Both the position numbers and the translations under genes were made by a program. From Flavobacterium sp. (GTDB taxonomy: Bacteria; Bacteroidota; Bacteroidia; Flavobacteriales; Flavobacteriaceae): 64,000 nt of DNA. The notes below the pieces were generated by a model. The model was not told where the DNA came from. It did not search any database and worked only from the letters and a program-made list of their open reading frames with translations. The stretch spans positions 62,001-126,000 of the forward strand of contig JADKBW010000004.1 in NCBI GenBank assembly GCA_016714905.1, given 5' to 3'. Positions 1 to 10,098 of the stretch are shown piece by piece; the first letter of the stretch is position 1, and the number at the start of each line of letters is the position of its first letter.

Positions 1-1
1 A

Positions 2-793
2 AAAGGGAAATGGTTCAATTATCTACTGGGTGCATCTTGTTTGTTTTTCTTATTTACAATAGGGTTTCATTATCGCAGTGGCTTGGCGTATTATTTTGGA
101 TTTAAATCATCTAAAGTGATCGAAAAGCGCGAGTCGAAGCGACTGACTGATGTTAGGAATTTTCAACTGTTAACGCAGTATGCAGATAAAGTTGTTGGAA
201 TAGATGTTTCGCAATATCAAGGACAAATTCAATGGAACCAAGTGCGTACGATTGAAGGCGCTTTTCCGATTCAGTTTGTCTTTATCCGCGCCACTGCCGG
301 AAAAGATAAAGTTGATTCGCAGTTTGAAAGGAATTGGAAGGAATCGAAAAATAATAAGATGCTTCGAGGCGCTTATCATTTTTATCGACCCAACGAAAAC
401 TCAGTAGCGCAAGCCACATTATTTATAAAAACCGTTACGCTACAAAAAGGCGACTTGCCACCCATTTTAGATATTGAATCCTTTCCTAAAAATCAGCCGA
501 TGGATAGTTTAAAAGCGGGGCTGCGACGCTGGTTGACCAAGGTGGATCAGCATTATGGAATAAAGCCAATTATTTATACCAACGAAAGGTATTACGAAGA
601 TTTCTTACAAGATGATTTTAGTGATTTTCAATTTTGGATTGCCAATTACAATTTTTTTGCAGAAACGATGCAGGATGATTGGCTGTTTTGGCAGTTTACA
701 GAAAAAGCCTCGATAGACGGTATCGAAGGAAATGTTGATGTCAATTTATACAATGGAACGCCAAAAATGTTGCATTACATGACCAAACGATAA
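2..793 (+). CDS. GH25 family lysozyme-like muramidase, 5' end outside the window
   Basis: The frame is open from the left edge, so the true start lies upstream; the residues at the edge form one hydrophobic membrane-anchor or signal segment. The rest matches glycosyl hydrolase family 25 (N-acetylmuramidase), which cleaves peptidoglycan glycan strands. Visible family motifs are GIDVSQYQG near the domain start, FVFIRATAG, RGAYHFYRP, the catalytic PPILDIE strand, PIIYTN, FWIANY and a C-terminal WQFT...GNVDVN strand, all in the expected order. The domain is complete at the C-terminus. It is convergent with the next gene, with no gap between the two stop codons. Function in wall turnover is inferred from the family. 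Confidence 0.85.
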   Translation, partial: KGKWFNYLLGASCLFFLFTIGFHYRSGLAYYFGFKSSKVIEKRESKRLTDVRNFQLLTQYADKVVGIDVSQYQGQIQWNQVRTIEGAFPIQFVFIRATAGKDKVDSQFERNWKESKNNKMLRGAYHFYRPNENSVAQATLFIKTVTLQKGDLPPILDIESFPKNQPMDSLKAGLRRWLTKVDQHYGIKPIIYTNERYYEDFLQDDFSDFQFWIANYNFFAETMQDDWLFWQFTEKASIDGIEGNVDVNLYNGTPKMLHYMTKR

Positions 794-1018
794 CTATGAG
801 GTTTGAAAATTGGTATATAGAATGAGCCAACCAACAAAAATCAAGAAAAGTACTAGGGCAACCACAGATTTAGCATCCGCAAAGTTGATGGTCCATCCCA
901 TTTGTTTGATGCGCTTAGGAGGAAAAGTTCTTTTGTCTTCGGGGTTGTAATAAAAGACACCAAATTTCCAATTTTTAGGGTCTTTATGCCACGCTTCATA
1001 TTTATCTTGATCTTCCAT
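794..1018 (-). CDS. DUF5808-type small membrane protein
   Basis: A 74-residue protein. The N-terminal half is charged and contains the W-x-x-G-x-FYYNPED...PKR...GWTINFA pattern that I associate with DUF5808. The C-terminal half is a single hydrophobic segment (about residues 48-68), so it is probably a one-pass inner-membrane protein. No biochemical role is known to me. It lies 18 bp downstream of lptB on the same strand and could be co-transcribed with it. Confidence 0.7.
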   Translation of the reverse strand: MEDQDKYEAWHKDPKNWKFGVFYYNPEDKRTFPPKRIKQMGWTINFADAKSVVALVLFLIFVGWLILYTNFQTS

Positions 1019-1036
1019 TTCTTATATACTAAGGTT

Positions 1037-1777
1037 TTAAAATTCTAGTTTTTTCTTTCTTAATTCAAAATTTTGTCCCAAGTAAACTCTTCGCACCATT
1101 TCGTCTTCTACTAATTCTTCCGGAATTCCTGCTTTTAGGATGCCTCCCTCAAACATCAAATAGGTTTTATCGGTGATGGCTAAGGTTTCTTGCACATTGT
1201 GGTCGGTAATTAAGATACCGATATTTTTGTTTTTCAATTGCGCTACAATTCTTTGAATGTCTTCTACCGCAACCGGATCGACTCCAGCGAAAGGTTCATC
1301 CAGCAATATAAATTTTGGATCCGTAGCCAATGCTCTCGCAATCTCAGTTCTTCTTCTTTCGCCTCCTGAAAGTAAATCACCGCGGTTGGTTCGAATATGT
1401 TGCAATCCGAATTCATCAATTAACGATTCCATTTTAGCGATTTGATCTGCTTTTGATAGTTTTGTCAATTGTAGCACACTGAGGATATTGTCTTCAATAC
1501 TTAATTTTCTAAAAACAGAAGCTTCTTGGGCTAAATAGCCAATGCCTTGCTGTGCCCGCTTATACATCGGGTAATTCGTAATGTCTAGATTGTCCAAAAA
1601 GATTTTACCTGCGTTCGGTTTGACCAACCCCACAATCATGTAGAAAGAAGTGGTTTTTCCTGCGCCATTTGGACCCAGTAATCCGACGATTTCTCCTTGA
1701 TTTACTTCAACGGAAATGCCTTTTACAACGCTTCTTCCTTTGTAGGTTTTGACTAAGTTTTCTGCTCTTAAAATCAT
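1037..1777 (-). CDS. lptB: LPS export ABC transporter ATP-binding protein LptB
   Basis: A 246-residue ABC ATPase, the usual LptB length. Walker A is GPNGAGKT (residues 35-42), the signature is LSGGERRR, Walker B is FILLDEPFAGVDP, and the H-loop is ILITDHNV. The phrase GIGYLAQEASVFRKL is typical of LptB. It powers extraction of lipopolysaccharide from the inner membrane through LptFG and across the periplasmic bridge. LptFG are not in this window, which is normal for Bacteroidota, where lpt genes are dispersed. It starts at ATG 1777, with a 225-bp repeat-rich region upstream. Confidence 0.9.
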   Translation of the reverse strand: MILRAENLVKTYKGRSVVKGISVEVNQGEIVGLLGPNGAGKTTSFYMIVGLVKPNAGKIFLDNLDITNYPMYKRAQQGIGYLAQEASVFRKLSIEDNILSVLQLTKLSKADQIAKMESLIDEFGLQHIRTNRGDLLSGGERRRTEIARALATDPKFILLDEPFAGVDPVAVEDIQRIVAQLKNKNIGILITDHNVQETLAITDKTYLMFEGGILKAGIPEELVEDEMVRRVYLGQNFELRKKKLEF

Positions 1778-1788
1778 TTTGTCTTGTT

Positions 1789-1987
1789 TAATCGTTTAAT
1801 TGTTGATTTGTTTAATCGTTTAATTGTTGAATCGTAAAATTGTTGGTTTGTTTTTTCAGTAGCTAATCCTGCTTTCCACTATATCTTTTGCGCCGAAAGC
1901 CGGCACAAAAGGATGTCGTTCCAATCAGGGCTAGGGCAATCATCTTGAAATGCATACCCGATTAAACGATTAAACAAATCAACGATT
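1789..1987. repeat. TTTAATCGTTTAAT-type tracts bracketing a structured element
   Basis: On the left (about 1789-1850) the units TTTAATCGTTTAATTGTTG recur. On the right (about 1962-1987) the same units appear in inverted orientation (GATTAAACGATTAAAC). Between them lies the hairpin element listed at 1857-1932. Similar tracts occur at about 13427-13515, 15690-15750 and 60945-61000, always between genes. This is visible directly. Whether it is a miniature mobile element or only simple-sequence drift is unknown. Confidence 0.6.
1857..1932 (-). ncRNA. Dispersed structured repeat, copy 1 (Flavo-1-like candidate)
   Basis: Read on the minus strand, the element starts TAGCCCTGATTG, contains ATCC followed by a stem CTTTTGTGCCG / CGGCGCAAAAG around a GCTTT loop, and ends with TGGAAAGCAGGATTAGCTACT. 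Copy 2 at 17592-17697 keeps the same 5' and 3' ends but has a different paired stem. That is the covariation expected of a conserved structure. The flavobacterial Flavo-1 RNA motif is a possible identity; I could not verify this. Confidence 0.5.
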
Positions 1988-2002
1988 ACAAAGTTACTCG
2001 AA

Positions 2003-2350
2003 TCAACCTTGTTCCTCTAAATTTTCCCAAAACTCATAGGCTCTTCTCAAATGCGGAATGACAATGGTGCCGCCAACTAAAGTGGCAATTCCCATCGCTT
2101 CCATCATTTCTTCTTTGGTTATTCCTTCTTTAAAGGAAGTTTCCAAATGATATTTGATACAATCATCACAGCGCAAAACAGTCGATGCGACCAATCCCAA
2201 AAATTCTTTCGTTTTGACATCTAGCGCACCCTCGGCGTACGCATTTGTGTCTAAATTAAAAATTCGTTTTATAATTTTATTGTTATCGGCCAACAATTTT
2301 TCGTTCATTTTAGCACGATAATCATTGAATTCTTGAACTTGATCAGCCAT
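2003..2350 (-). CDS. Carboxymuconolactone decarboxylase / AhpD-like protein
   Basis: A 115-residue all-alpha protein of the CMD/AhpD superfamily. The redox motif C-D-D-C-x-x-x-H (in LRCDDCIKYHLE, about residues 60-67) is intact, which in AhpD-type members forms the peroxidase-active disulfide with its relay histidine. The length fits a single-domain member. Its start overlaps the end of tatC by 8 bp, so the two are translationally coupled in a kdsD-tatC-CMD operon. A role in oxidative-stress defence is inferred; the substrate is unknown. Confidence 0.8.
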   Translation of the reverse strand: MADQVQEFNDYRAKMNEKLLADNNKIIKRIFNLDTNAYAEGALDVKTKEFLGLVASTVLRCDDCIKYHLETSFKEGITKEEMMEAMGIATLVGGTIVIPHLRRAYEFWENLEEQG

Positions 2351-3158
2351 TTATTTTGAGTTGTTTTTTGTGAACTAATATTGAAATAAGTATACTTGCT
2401 TCATAGATTAATAACATTGGAATTGCTACAATTAATTGACTCACTACATCAGGCGGCGTCACTATTGCAGACACAATTAAGATAATTACCACTGCATATT
2501 TCCAATACTTTCGCAGGAATTGCGGCGTGACCAAACCAAGTTTAGTGAGGAAATAGATAATAATCGGCATTTCAAAAAACAAACCGCTAGCAATCACCGA
2601 AGTTTTTATTAACCCGATGTACGAATCTAAACTGAATTGATTTTTTACCACTTCACTTACTTTAAAGGTGGCGAAAAAGTTGACTGACATTGGAATCACC
2701 ACAAAATAACCAAATAAAACGCCAAGAAAGAACAGTAAAGAGGCTACAAAAATAAATAGCTTGGCATTTTTCCTTTCTTTTTCATAGAGCGCTGGACTGA
2801 TGAATCTCCACAATAAATATAATATGTAAGGAAAGGCAAGAATGAATCCGGCAGTGATGCAAATCCAAACCAATATATTGACTTGACCTTCCATACTCGT
2901 ATTTTGGATAATAAAGGAAAAACTTTCTACGCAAATACTATCTTTAAATCCGACGTAGTGCGATAATTCACAAAAAAAACGATAGGTAATAAAATCAGGA
3001 TGCGTTGGTCCGAATATGATGGTATCAAAAACGTAATCGCTCAAAAAGAACGCAACTGCTCCCATCAAAATAATCGCAATAGTACTTCTCACTAACAACC
3101 ATCGCAATTCTTCTAAATGGTCTAAAAACGACATCTCGTTGAGGTTTTTCTTTGCCAT
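2343..3158 (-). CDS. tatC: Sec-independent protein translocase TatC
   Basis: A 271-residue protein with six predicted membrane segments. The N-terminal family motif is present (SFLDHLEELRWLLVRS), as is the conserved F-x-x-P...YE...F loop signature (RFISPALYEKERKN). TatC is the receptor of the twin-arginine pathway, which exports folded proteins. An extra loop of about 40 residues near residues 45-90 containing several cysteines is common in Bacteroidota TatC. The start codon overlaps the kdsD stop by 1 bp (TAATG). tatA is not nearby. Confidence 0.92.
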   Translation of the reverse strand: MAKKNLNEMSFLDHLEELRWLLVRSTIAIILMGAVAFFLSDYVFDTIIFGPTHPDFITYRFFCELSHYVGFKDSICVESFSFIIQNTSMEGQVNILVWICITAGFILAFPYILYLLWRFISPALYEKERKNAKLFIFVASLLFFLGVLFGYFVVIPMSVNFFATFKVSEVVKNQFSLDSYIGLIKTSVIASGLFFEMPIIIYFLTKLGLVTPQFLRKYWKYAVVIILIVSAIVTPPDVVSQLIVAIPMLLIYEASILISILVHKKQLKING

Positions 3159-4123
3159 TATATGATGCCTTCTTTTAGAATGTCATGAATATGGAGTATG
3201 CCTTTAAATTCCCCTTCGTCGACTACGACCAATTGGGTAATGGAAAAATCCTCCATCAAATTGAATGCATCAATCACCATACTTGAAGACGTAATGGTCT
3301 TTGGGTTTTTGGTCATGATATCTTGGGCTGTTATTCCAGCAATAGTATCATGATTGTTGAGCATTCTTCTGATATCGCCATCTGTAATAATTCCGACAAC
3401 TTTATTGTTATCTACTACAGCGGTCACTCCCAATCGTTTTTCAGATATTTCAAAAATAACTTTCTTAATGGGTGTATCAGGAGAAACAGTTGGTTTGAGT
3501 GCATTTTCAAGCATATCTTTAACTCGTAGCAACAATTTTTTTCCTAGTGCGCCGCCAGGATGATATTTGGCAAAATCAGAGGCTTTGAAATCGCGTAATT
3601 CCATCAAGCATACTGCCAATGCATCGCCCATGACCAATTGTGCGGTCGTACTATTGGTTGGTGCCAAGTTATTTGGACAAGCTTCAGCGTCTACTGTTGT
3701 GTTTAATACCAAGTCAGAAGATTTTGCTAGGTAAGACGTCATGTTTCCTGTGATGGCAATTAATGCATGTCCATAATCCTTCAAAAAAGGAACGAGTACT
3801 TTGATTTCTGGACTATTCCCGCTCTTAGAAATACAAATGATGACATCTTCTTTAGCAATCATTCCTAAATCGCCATGAATCGCTTCTGATGCATGAAGGA
3901 ATAAAGATGGCGTTCCAGTCGAATTTAACGTAGCGACTATCTTTTGAGCGATGATGGCACTCTTTCCTATGCCAGTAATGACCAACCTACCTTTGGCATT
4001 GAATATCATTTCAACGGCATCAACAAATTGCGCATCGATATAATCTACTAATTTTTTTATTGACTCGCTTTCGGAAAGTATGGCTTTTTTGGCGGTCGAG
4101 AGAATATTTTCTTTTGTAATCAA
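3158..4123 (-). CDS. kdsD: D-arabinose-5-phosphate isomerase, KpsF/GutQ family
   Basis: A 321-residue protein. A SIS domain (about residues 35-170) has GKSAIIAQKIVATLNSTG and the conserved catalytic stretch HASEAIHGDLG. Two CBS domains follow (about 205-320; GVTAVVDNNKVVGIITDGDIRR and the C-terminal pair). It converts ribulose-5-phosphate to arabinose-5-phosphate for Kdo and so for lipopolysaccharide, which fits lptB nearby. The best in-frame start is TTG at 4123; I see no upstream in-frame ATG. It is transcribed divergently from recQ. Confidence 0.9.
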   Translation of the reverse strand: MITKENILSTAKKAILSESESIKKLVDYIDAQFVDAVEMIFNAKGRLVITGIGKSAIIAQKIVATLNSTGTPSLFLHASEAIHGDLGMIAKEDVIICISKSGNSPEIKVLVPFLKDYGHALIAITGNMTSYLAKSSDLVLNTTVDAEACPNNLAPTNSTTAQLVMGDALAVCLMELRDFKASDFAKYHPGGALGKKLLLRVKDMLENALKPTVSPDTPIKKVIFEISEKRLGVTAVVDNNKVVGIITDGDIRRMLNNHDTIAGITAQDIMTKNPKTITSSSMVIDAFNLMEDFSITQLVVVDEGEFKGILHIHDILKEGII

Positions 4124-4208
4124 AACTGAATGATATAAAATTTGTACGTGTAAAAGAAAGTTGTATCTTTATGTGATGCAAATTTATATAAAATACCAAT
4201 AGCACAGA

Positions 4209-6402
4209 ATGAATTCAAACGAAATTGACATACACAAAGAACTGAAAAAGTATTTTGGTTTCAACCAGTTTAAAGGTCTACAAGAACAAGTCATTAAAAG
4301 CATACTAGATAAAAAAAACACCTTTGTTATTATGCCAACGGGAGGTGGAAAGTCGCTTTGTTACCAGTTGCCCTCTTTAGTTCAAAACGGAACTGCAATC
4401 GTTGTTTCGCCGTTAATCGCCTTAATGAAAAATCAGGTGGACGCGATAAGAAGTGTGTCTTCAGAAAATGGCATTGCGCACGTCTTAAATTCTTCACTTA
4501 CAAAAACGGAAATTACACAGGTTAAAAAAGACATTACCCAAGGAATAACGAAATTATTATATGTTGCTCCGGAATCTTTGACCAAAGAGGAGTATGTGGC
4601 CTTTCTTCAAACGGTGCCCATATCATTTGTTGCCATCGATGAGGCGCATTGTATTTCAGAATGGGGACACGATTTCCGTCCAGAATACAGAAACTTACGC
4701 AGTATTATCAAACAATTGGGGGACGTTCCAGTCATTGGACTGACCGCGACCGCCACTCCGAAAGTACAGGAAGATATTTTGAAGAATTTGGACATGGCCG
4801 ATGCAACTACTTTCAAAGCTTCATTTAATCGACCCAATTTATACTACGAAGTACGTACTAAAACTAAAAATATTGAGTCTGATATTATTCGATTTATCAA
4901 ACAGCACAAAGGAAAATCAGGAATTATTTATTGCTTAAGCCGTAAAAAGGTAGAAGCCATTGCGGAAGTTTTGCAAGTCAATGGAATTAGTGCAGTTCCC
5001 TACCACGCTGGTTTAGATGCCAAGACCAGAGCCAAACATCAAGATATGTTTTTGATGGAAGATGTAGACGTCGTTGTTGCTACCATTGCGTTCGGAATGG
5101 GTATTGACAAGCCAGACGTTCGTTTTGTGATCCATCACGATATTCCAAAATCTTTAGAAAGTTATTATCAAGAAACAGGTCGCGCTGGTCGTGATGGAGG
5201 AGAGGGCTATTGCATGGCCTACTATTCCTATAAAGATGTAGAAAAATTAGAAAAATTTATGTCAGGGAAACCAGTGGCTGAACAGGAAATTGGTTTTGCG
5301 CTATTACAAGAAGTAGTTGCTTATGCGGAAACTTCGATTTCTCGACGTAAATTCCTCTTGCATTATTTCGGAGAAGAATTCGATGGTGAAAATGGCGATG
5401 GTGCGGATATGGATGATAATGTGCGAAACCCAAAATCAAAGATCGAAGCGAAAGATCAAGTGGTAAAACTACTTGAAGTGGTTCGTGACACCAAACACTT
5501 ATATAAGTCAAAAGAGATCATTTATACTTTAATAGGGCGTATCAACGCAGTAATTAACGCGCATAAGACCGATACGCAGCCATTCTTTGGTTCAGGAAAA
5601 GATTTTGAAGAACGCTATTGGATGGCCTTAATCCGTCAGGTTTTAGTAGATGGATTGCTTTCGAAAGATATCGAGACCTACGGAATTTTGAAAGTGACTG
5701 AAAAAGGATTGGATTTTATCAAAAACCCAGTTTCATTTATGATGTCGGAAGACCATGAGTATAATGAAATGGAAGATGAGGCGATTGTTACTGCAGCAAA
5801 ATCTTCTGGCACTGCGGATGAGGCTTTAATGAGTATGTTAAGGACTTGCGCAAGAAAGTGGCAAAAAATTATCGGTTCCTCCTTTTGTTGTTTTTCAAGA
5901 TCCATCGTTAGAAGACATGGCTTTGAAGTATCCTATTTCGATTGAAGAATTGACTAACATTCATGGCGTTGGTGAAGGAAAAGCGAAAAAATACGGAAAA
6001 GAATTCGTCGAGCTTATCAGTCGATATGTGGAAGAAAATGACATTATCCGTCCAGATGATTTGGTCGTAAAATCAACGGGAGCTAATTCAGCCAATAAGC
6101 TGTACATCATTCAAAATATTGACAGAAAACTATCTCTAGAGGATATTTCTAAAGGAAAGGGAATGAATATGGAGGCGTTGATAAAAGAAATGGAGCAAAT
6201 CGTTTATTCTGGTACTAAACTTAACATCAAATATTGGATTGACGAAATGTTGGATGACGATCAGCAAGAAGAAATTCACGAATACTTTATGGAGTCTGAA
6301 TCCGATAATATTGAAGATGCGCTCAAAGAGTTTGATGGTGATTATGATATTAATGAATTGCGTTTGATGCGTATTAAATTTATTAGCGAAGTGGCTAATT
6401 AA
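4209..6402 (+). CDS. recQ: ATP-dependent DNA helicase RecQ (two single-base frameshifts)
   Basis: A superfamily 2 helicase for recombination and fork repair. The N-terminal 545 or so residues carry Walker A MPTGGGKSLCYQLP, DEAHCISEWGHDFRP, the SAT-like GLTATATPK, QETGRAGRDG, and then the RecQ-Ct region without a normal zinc-binding Cys set (as in many Bacteroidota RecQ). The HRDC domain (MALKYPISIEELTNIHGVG onward) is in another frame. The reading frame slips near 5838-5843 (TTAAGG where TTAAAGG is expected) and again in the A6 run at 5864-5869. Adding one A at each site gives a continuous MLKDLRKKVAKKLSVPPF...DMALKYP sequence of about 730 residues. Two nearby homopolymer losses favour sequencing error over decay. 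Confidence 0.88.
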
Positions 6403-6490
6403 TTATGAATTACGAATTATGAATTACGAATTACGAATTATGAATTGAATTACGAATTATGAGGTAGGTAATTCGTAATTTTAATTCGTA
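6403..6490. repeat. GAATTACGAATTATGAATT tandem array with inverted end
   Basis: Between convergent recQ and the 81-residue gene lie several near-identical units of GAATTACGAATTATG followed by the complementary AATTCGTAATT sequence. The whole stretch can fold into a long AT-rich hairpin and may act as a bidirectional terminator. The right end overlaps the last codons of the minus-strand gene. The pattern is seen directly; the function is inferred. Confidence 0.6.
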
Positions 6491-6726
6491 ATTGTATAAA
6501 CTTCTCCTCGGTGCGGTTTTAACGCATCTCGAACTACAATCATATTTGCTTCTTCCACCACCATAAAAGCGATGGCATGCATGTCATTGATGATCTCAAA
6601 TCCAGCGATATTTAAGGTGATTTTTTCCGTTTGAATGTATTCTTTCAGATGAATCTCATGGTGTTCTGCAATTTTTGCAGCCACGGGACCGCGGAAATCC
6701 CAGATGAGTTTAATTTGTCTTGACAT
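6481..6726 (-). CDS. Conserved hypothetical 81-residue protein
   Basis: A short, soluble, complete ORF with a plausible ATG start and no signal peptide or membrane segment. It contains two histidine-rich spots (KIAEHHEIHLKEY and NDMHAIAFMVVEE) and a C-terminal basic end (ALKPHRGEVYTI). I recognise it as the kind of small conserved protein found in Flavobacteriaceae but know no function for it. It is convergent with recQ. Confidence 0.6.
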   Translation of the reverse strand: MSRQIKLIWDFRGPVAAKIAEHHEIHLKEYIQTEKITLNIAGFEIINDMHAIAFMVVEEANMIVVRDALKPHRGEVYTITN

Positions 6727-6764
6727 TTTTCTTGCAAAGATAATTTATGCAATAGTTATTTTTA

Positions 6765-6772
6765 TATATTTG
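6765..6772 (+). promoter_or_regulatory. -7 promoter box TATATTTG
   Basis: An exact match to the Bacteroidota TAnnTTTG -7 consensus, 16 bp upstream of the ATG at 6789. It is placed to drive the first T9SS protein gene. I see no clear TTG -33 partner. Confidence 0.45.
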
Positions 6773-6788
6773 AAATAAAAATAAACTT

Positions 6789-8328
6789 ATGAAACAATTA
6801 CTTAAGATTCAATTCAGTTGTTAAAGGAGCTTTTATGTTGCTGATCTCTTTTACAACTCAAGCGCAAAATGATTATTCTGTCATTCCAATTCCTTATCAA
6901 GTTTACACCGCTACTGTACCTGTTCAAGGCACGAATGATGACCAACTTTCGCTCGCCATTCCTTTAGGTTTCGATTTCGATTTTTACGGAACAACTTATA
7001 ATCAGGTAAACATAGGCACCAACGGATATATCAGTTTTACACCAAGTGTTGGAGGAGGCCTTTCGCCTTGGCAATTTGATTCAACCATCCCTGATGCCAC
7101 TTTCGAAGTGAAAAATTCTTTCTTGGGTTGTTATCATGATATGAATAATGCCAACGGTGAAGGCACGCTGACATATGGTGTTGTAGGAAGCGCGCCTTAC
7201 AGAAGATTTGTTGTTTTGTTTGACAATCACTCTTTATTTTCCTGTACCACTTTGAAGAGTTCATTCCAAATGATTTTGTATGAGACGCTGGATATTATGG
7301 ATGTACAAATTATTGATAAGGAGACTTGTACTGGATGGAACGCGGGTCGTGCAGTAACGGGAATTATAGATCAATCTGGATTGTTTGCCGTAACACCTCC
7401 CAATAGAAATACAAGTTCATGGACCGCTTTTCAAGAAGGATGGCGTTTCCAAAGACCATTTTCCACTAATTCATATTTGTTTGCTAAATGCGACGATGAT
7501 GCTGATGGAATAGTAACCTTCAATTTGCAAGTGGCTCAAAATGATTTATTTGCTGCGAACCCGACGTTGGTTACTTTTTACAGTAACGAAACCGATGCGA
7601 TTTCACAGACCAATGCGATTACGAACTTAAATTATACCAATACGGCTGCCAACTTAGAAACCCTATACGCAAATGTAAATGGCGAAGTCAAATCAATCAT
7701 TCTTCGAGTAATCGATTGTGCCAACGATTACGATTTGGATTCTGTTGATACTGCAAACGAAGACTTAAATGCAGATAGTAATTTAGCGAATGACGATACG
7801 GATTTAGACGGTATTCCTAATTTTATTGACAATGACGATGATGGAGATTTAATTCTAAGTGAAGTAGAATATGTTTTTGCCAGAAGTGCTTCAAGTGCAT
7901 TAGTGATTTTAGACACCGATAACGACGGGATCCCAAACTACCTTGATTCAGACGACGATGGCGATGGTTTGTTGACCATTAATGAAGATTATAACGGCAA
8001 CAATAATCCAGCAGATGATGACACGAATGCCAATTCGATTCCAGATTATTTAGAAAATGCGGTTACACTTGGAGTAAGTAGTTATGCCATACAAAAAGAC
8101 ATTACCATTTACCCAAATCCAACAAGTTCTATTTTGAATATTGAAAACAAATCGAACGAATCGGTGGCAGCTGTTTCTATTTACAACTTAAGCGGTGCCT
8201 TGGTAAAAGAAGTGAAATCATCTACCTCTTTACCATCTATATCAGTAGCAGAATTACAGAGCGGTATTTATTTCGTAAAAATTCAAATGAATACGCAAGT
8301 GGTGAATTATAAATTCATCAAAAACTAA
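6789..8328 (+). CDS. T9SS-secreted protein with TSP3-type calcium-binding repeats (signal peptide frameshifted)
   Basis: The N-terminus read from ATG 6789 gives MKQLLKIQFSC and a stop. One surplus base near 6801-6805 would restore MKQLLRFNSVVKGAFMLLISFTTQAQ as a normal signal peptide. The open frame itself starts at 6835. The mature part has a beta-rich domain (IPLGFDFDFYGTTYNQVNIGTNGY, residues 40-200). It is followed by Asp/Asn-rich thrombospondin type 3-like repeats (DTDNDGIPNYLDSDDDGDG), expected to bind calcium. It ends in a type A T9SS sorting domain (ITIYPNPTSS...YKFIKN). It should be secreted and anchored at the cell surface. It is a tandem paralogue of the next gene. Confidence 0.8.
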
Positions 8329-8349
8329 TTTTACAGTATTATTTTTTTA

Positions 8350-8380
8350 AAGGTTTAGTGAAAGCTAAGCCTTTTTTTTT
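8350..8380 (+). terminator. Rho-independent terminator
   Basis: The stem GGTTTAG / CTAAGCC (one G-U pair) with a short loop is followed by a run of T, 22 bp after the stop of the first T9SS gene. Confidence 0.7.
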
Positions 8381-8568
8381 GTTTATTATAGCCCGTCAGC
8401 ATCAAAATTTGGAACTATTTTTTATCAGTAATTAGAAGCAAAGGCTTTCTGATGCTGAATATTTAGCCGTCTCACCTAATATCGACTAAACTTTATAATT
8501 ATCAAATGGTTACGTACATATTTTATATTATATTTGACCAAACAAAACCAATTAAAAAACCAATTATT

Positions 8569-10080
8569 ATGATTAAGAATTACTTTTTTTTAGCAGCGCT
8601 GTTTTGTATTTCGATGCAAGGAAGTGCCCAATCCAATTATGCAGTAACACCCATTCCTTTTGTGCAGTATCAAACGACTTCTGCCAATTTAGCAACTCAA
8701 GATGATCGTTGTTCTGCTTTAATTCCAATTCCATTTGCCTTTGATTTTTATGGTGTAAGTTATAATGAGTTAGTTATTAGCACCAATGGTTATATTGATT
8801 TTCGTTCTTCTTCTGCCAATTTAGGTTCTCCATTTTCCTTCTCGCAAACCATTCCGAATACTGCTTTTCCGGTAAAGAATTCGATTCTAGGTGCATATTC
8901 AGATTTGAATAATGCCAATGGAGAAGGTACCATCACTTATGGTGAATATGGAACGGCTCCATATAGAAAATTCGTTGTTTATTTTTATAACAATTCGTTT
9001 TTTTCCTGTACCCAAATCAAAAGTACATTTCAAATGATTTTAACTGAAACGGCTAACACCATTGATGTTCAATTGATAGACAAGCAAACTTGTCCATCAA
9101 CAGGAAGTGGTCGAACAGTTACAGGTTTAATTAATTTGGATGGAACCCAAGGAATTGCGGCTCCTGGAAGAAATACAGGAACATGGACTGCTTTTCACGA
9201 AGGCTGGCGTTTTTACAGACCGAATTACTATAACAACTATTCCTTTGTTCGTTGTGATGATGATGCCGATGGATTTCAAACTTTTGATTTGAATGTTGCT
9301 GCCAATGATTTATCCTCGGGTAATCCTGCTGCCATTAGTTTTTACGCAGATATGGCTATGACTATTCCAATTGTAAATCCTAACGCATTTGTCAACACGA
9401 CAAATCCTCAAATAGTTTATGCGATGGGATTGGGAATGGTTAAACCAGTTACTTTGTCTGTTATTGATTGTGCGGTTGATACTGATAATGACTCAGTAGC
9501 TTCGGCAGATGAAGATGTTAATTTAGATTCGAATTTAGCGAACGATGATGCCGATTTTGACGGGATTCCAAACTATTTAGACAATGATGACGATGGTGAT
9601 TTGATCTTAACTAACGTGGAATATGTTTTTGGTAGAAGTGCTACTGGAGCGCTTTCTCTTCTAGATACCGATGGCGATTCGATTCCAAATTATTTAGATA
9701 ATGATGATGACGGCGATAACGTACTGACTTTCCTTGAAGATTATGATGGAAACGGAAACCCAGGTGATGACGATACCAACGGTAACCTAATCCCTGATTA
9801 TTTGGAGAATGGGGTCTTTTTAGGTACAGGTAATTTTGACCTTCAAAATGAAGTAACCATTTATCCTAATCCTGCCAGTTCTATTTTAAATATTGATAAC
9901 CAATCGAATGAATCGGTTGCTGCTATTGCAATCTATAATATGAACGGCGCTTTGGTGAAAGAAGCAAAATCTGCTACTTCATTGCAATCTATTTCGGTTG
10001 CAGATTTGCAAAGTGGTATTTATATGGTGAAAATTCAATTGAATTCTAAAGTTTTGAATTATAAATTTATCAAGAATTAA
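8569..10080 (+). CDS. T9SS-secreted protein with TSP3-type calcium-binding repeats, second paralogue
   Basis: About 500 residues from ATG 8569 (MIKNYFFLAALFCISMQGSAQ is a clean signal peptide; the 21 extra upstream residues of the longer frame are unlikely). The domain order matches its upstream neighbour: a beta-rich N-terminal domain, TSP3-like D/N-rich repeats (DTDGDSIPNYLDNDDDGDN), and a T9SS type A sorting domain ending YKFIKN. The sorting domains of the two genes are nearly identical over their last 80 residues, which shows recent duplication or gene conversion. The ligand is unknown. This copy has no frameshift. Confidence 0.85.
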   Translation: MIKNYFFLAALFCISMQGSAQSNYAVTPIPFVQYQTTSANLATQDDRCSALIPIPFAFDFYGVSYNELVISTNGYIDFRSSSANLGSPFSFSQTIPNTAFPVKNSILGAYSDLNNANGEGTITYGEYGTAPYRKFVVYFYNNSFFSCTQIKSTFQMILTETANTIDVQLIDKQTCPSTGSGRTVTGLINLDGTQGIAAPGRNTGTWTAFHEGWRFYRPNYYNNYSFVRCDDDADGFQTFDLNVAANDLSSGNPAAISFYADMAMTIPIVNPNAFVNTTNPQIVYAMGLGMVKPVTLSVIDCAVDTDNDSVASADEDVNLDSNLANDDADFDGIPNYLDNDDDGDLILTNVEYVFGRSATGALSLLDTDGDSIPNYLDNDDDGDNVLTFLEDYDGNGNPGDDDTNGNLIPDYLENGVFLGTGNFDLQNEVTIYPNPASSILNIDNQSNESVAAIAIYNMNGALVKEAKSATSLQSISVADLQSGIYMVKIQLNSKVLNYKFIKN

Positions 10081-10098
10081 AGAGAGATAAAAAAAGTA

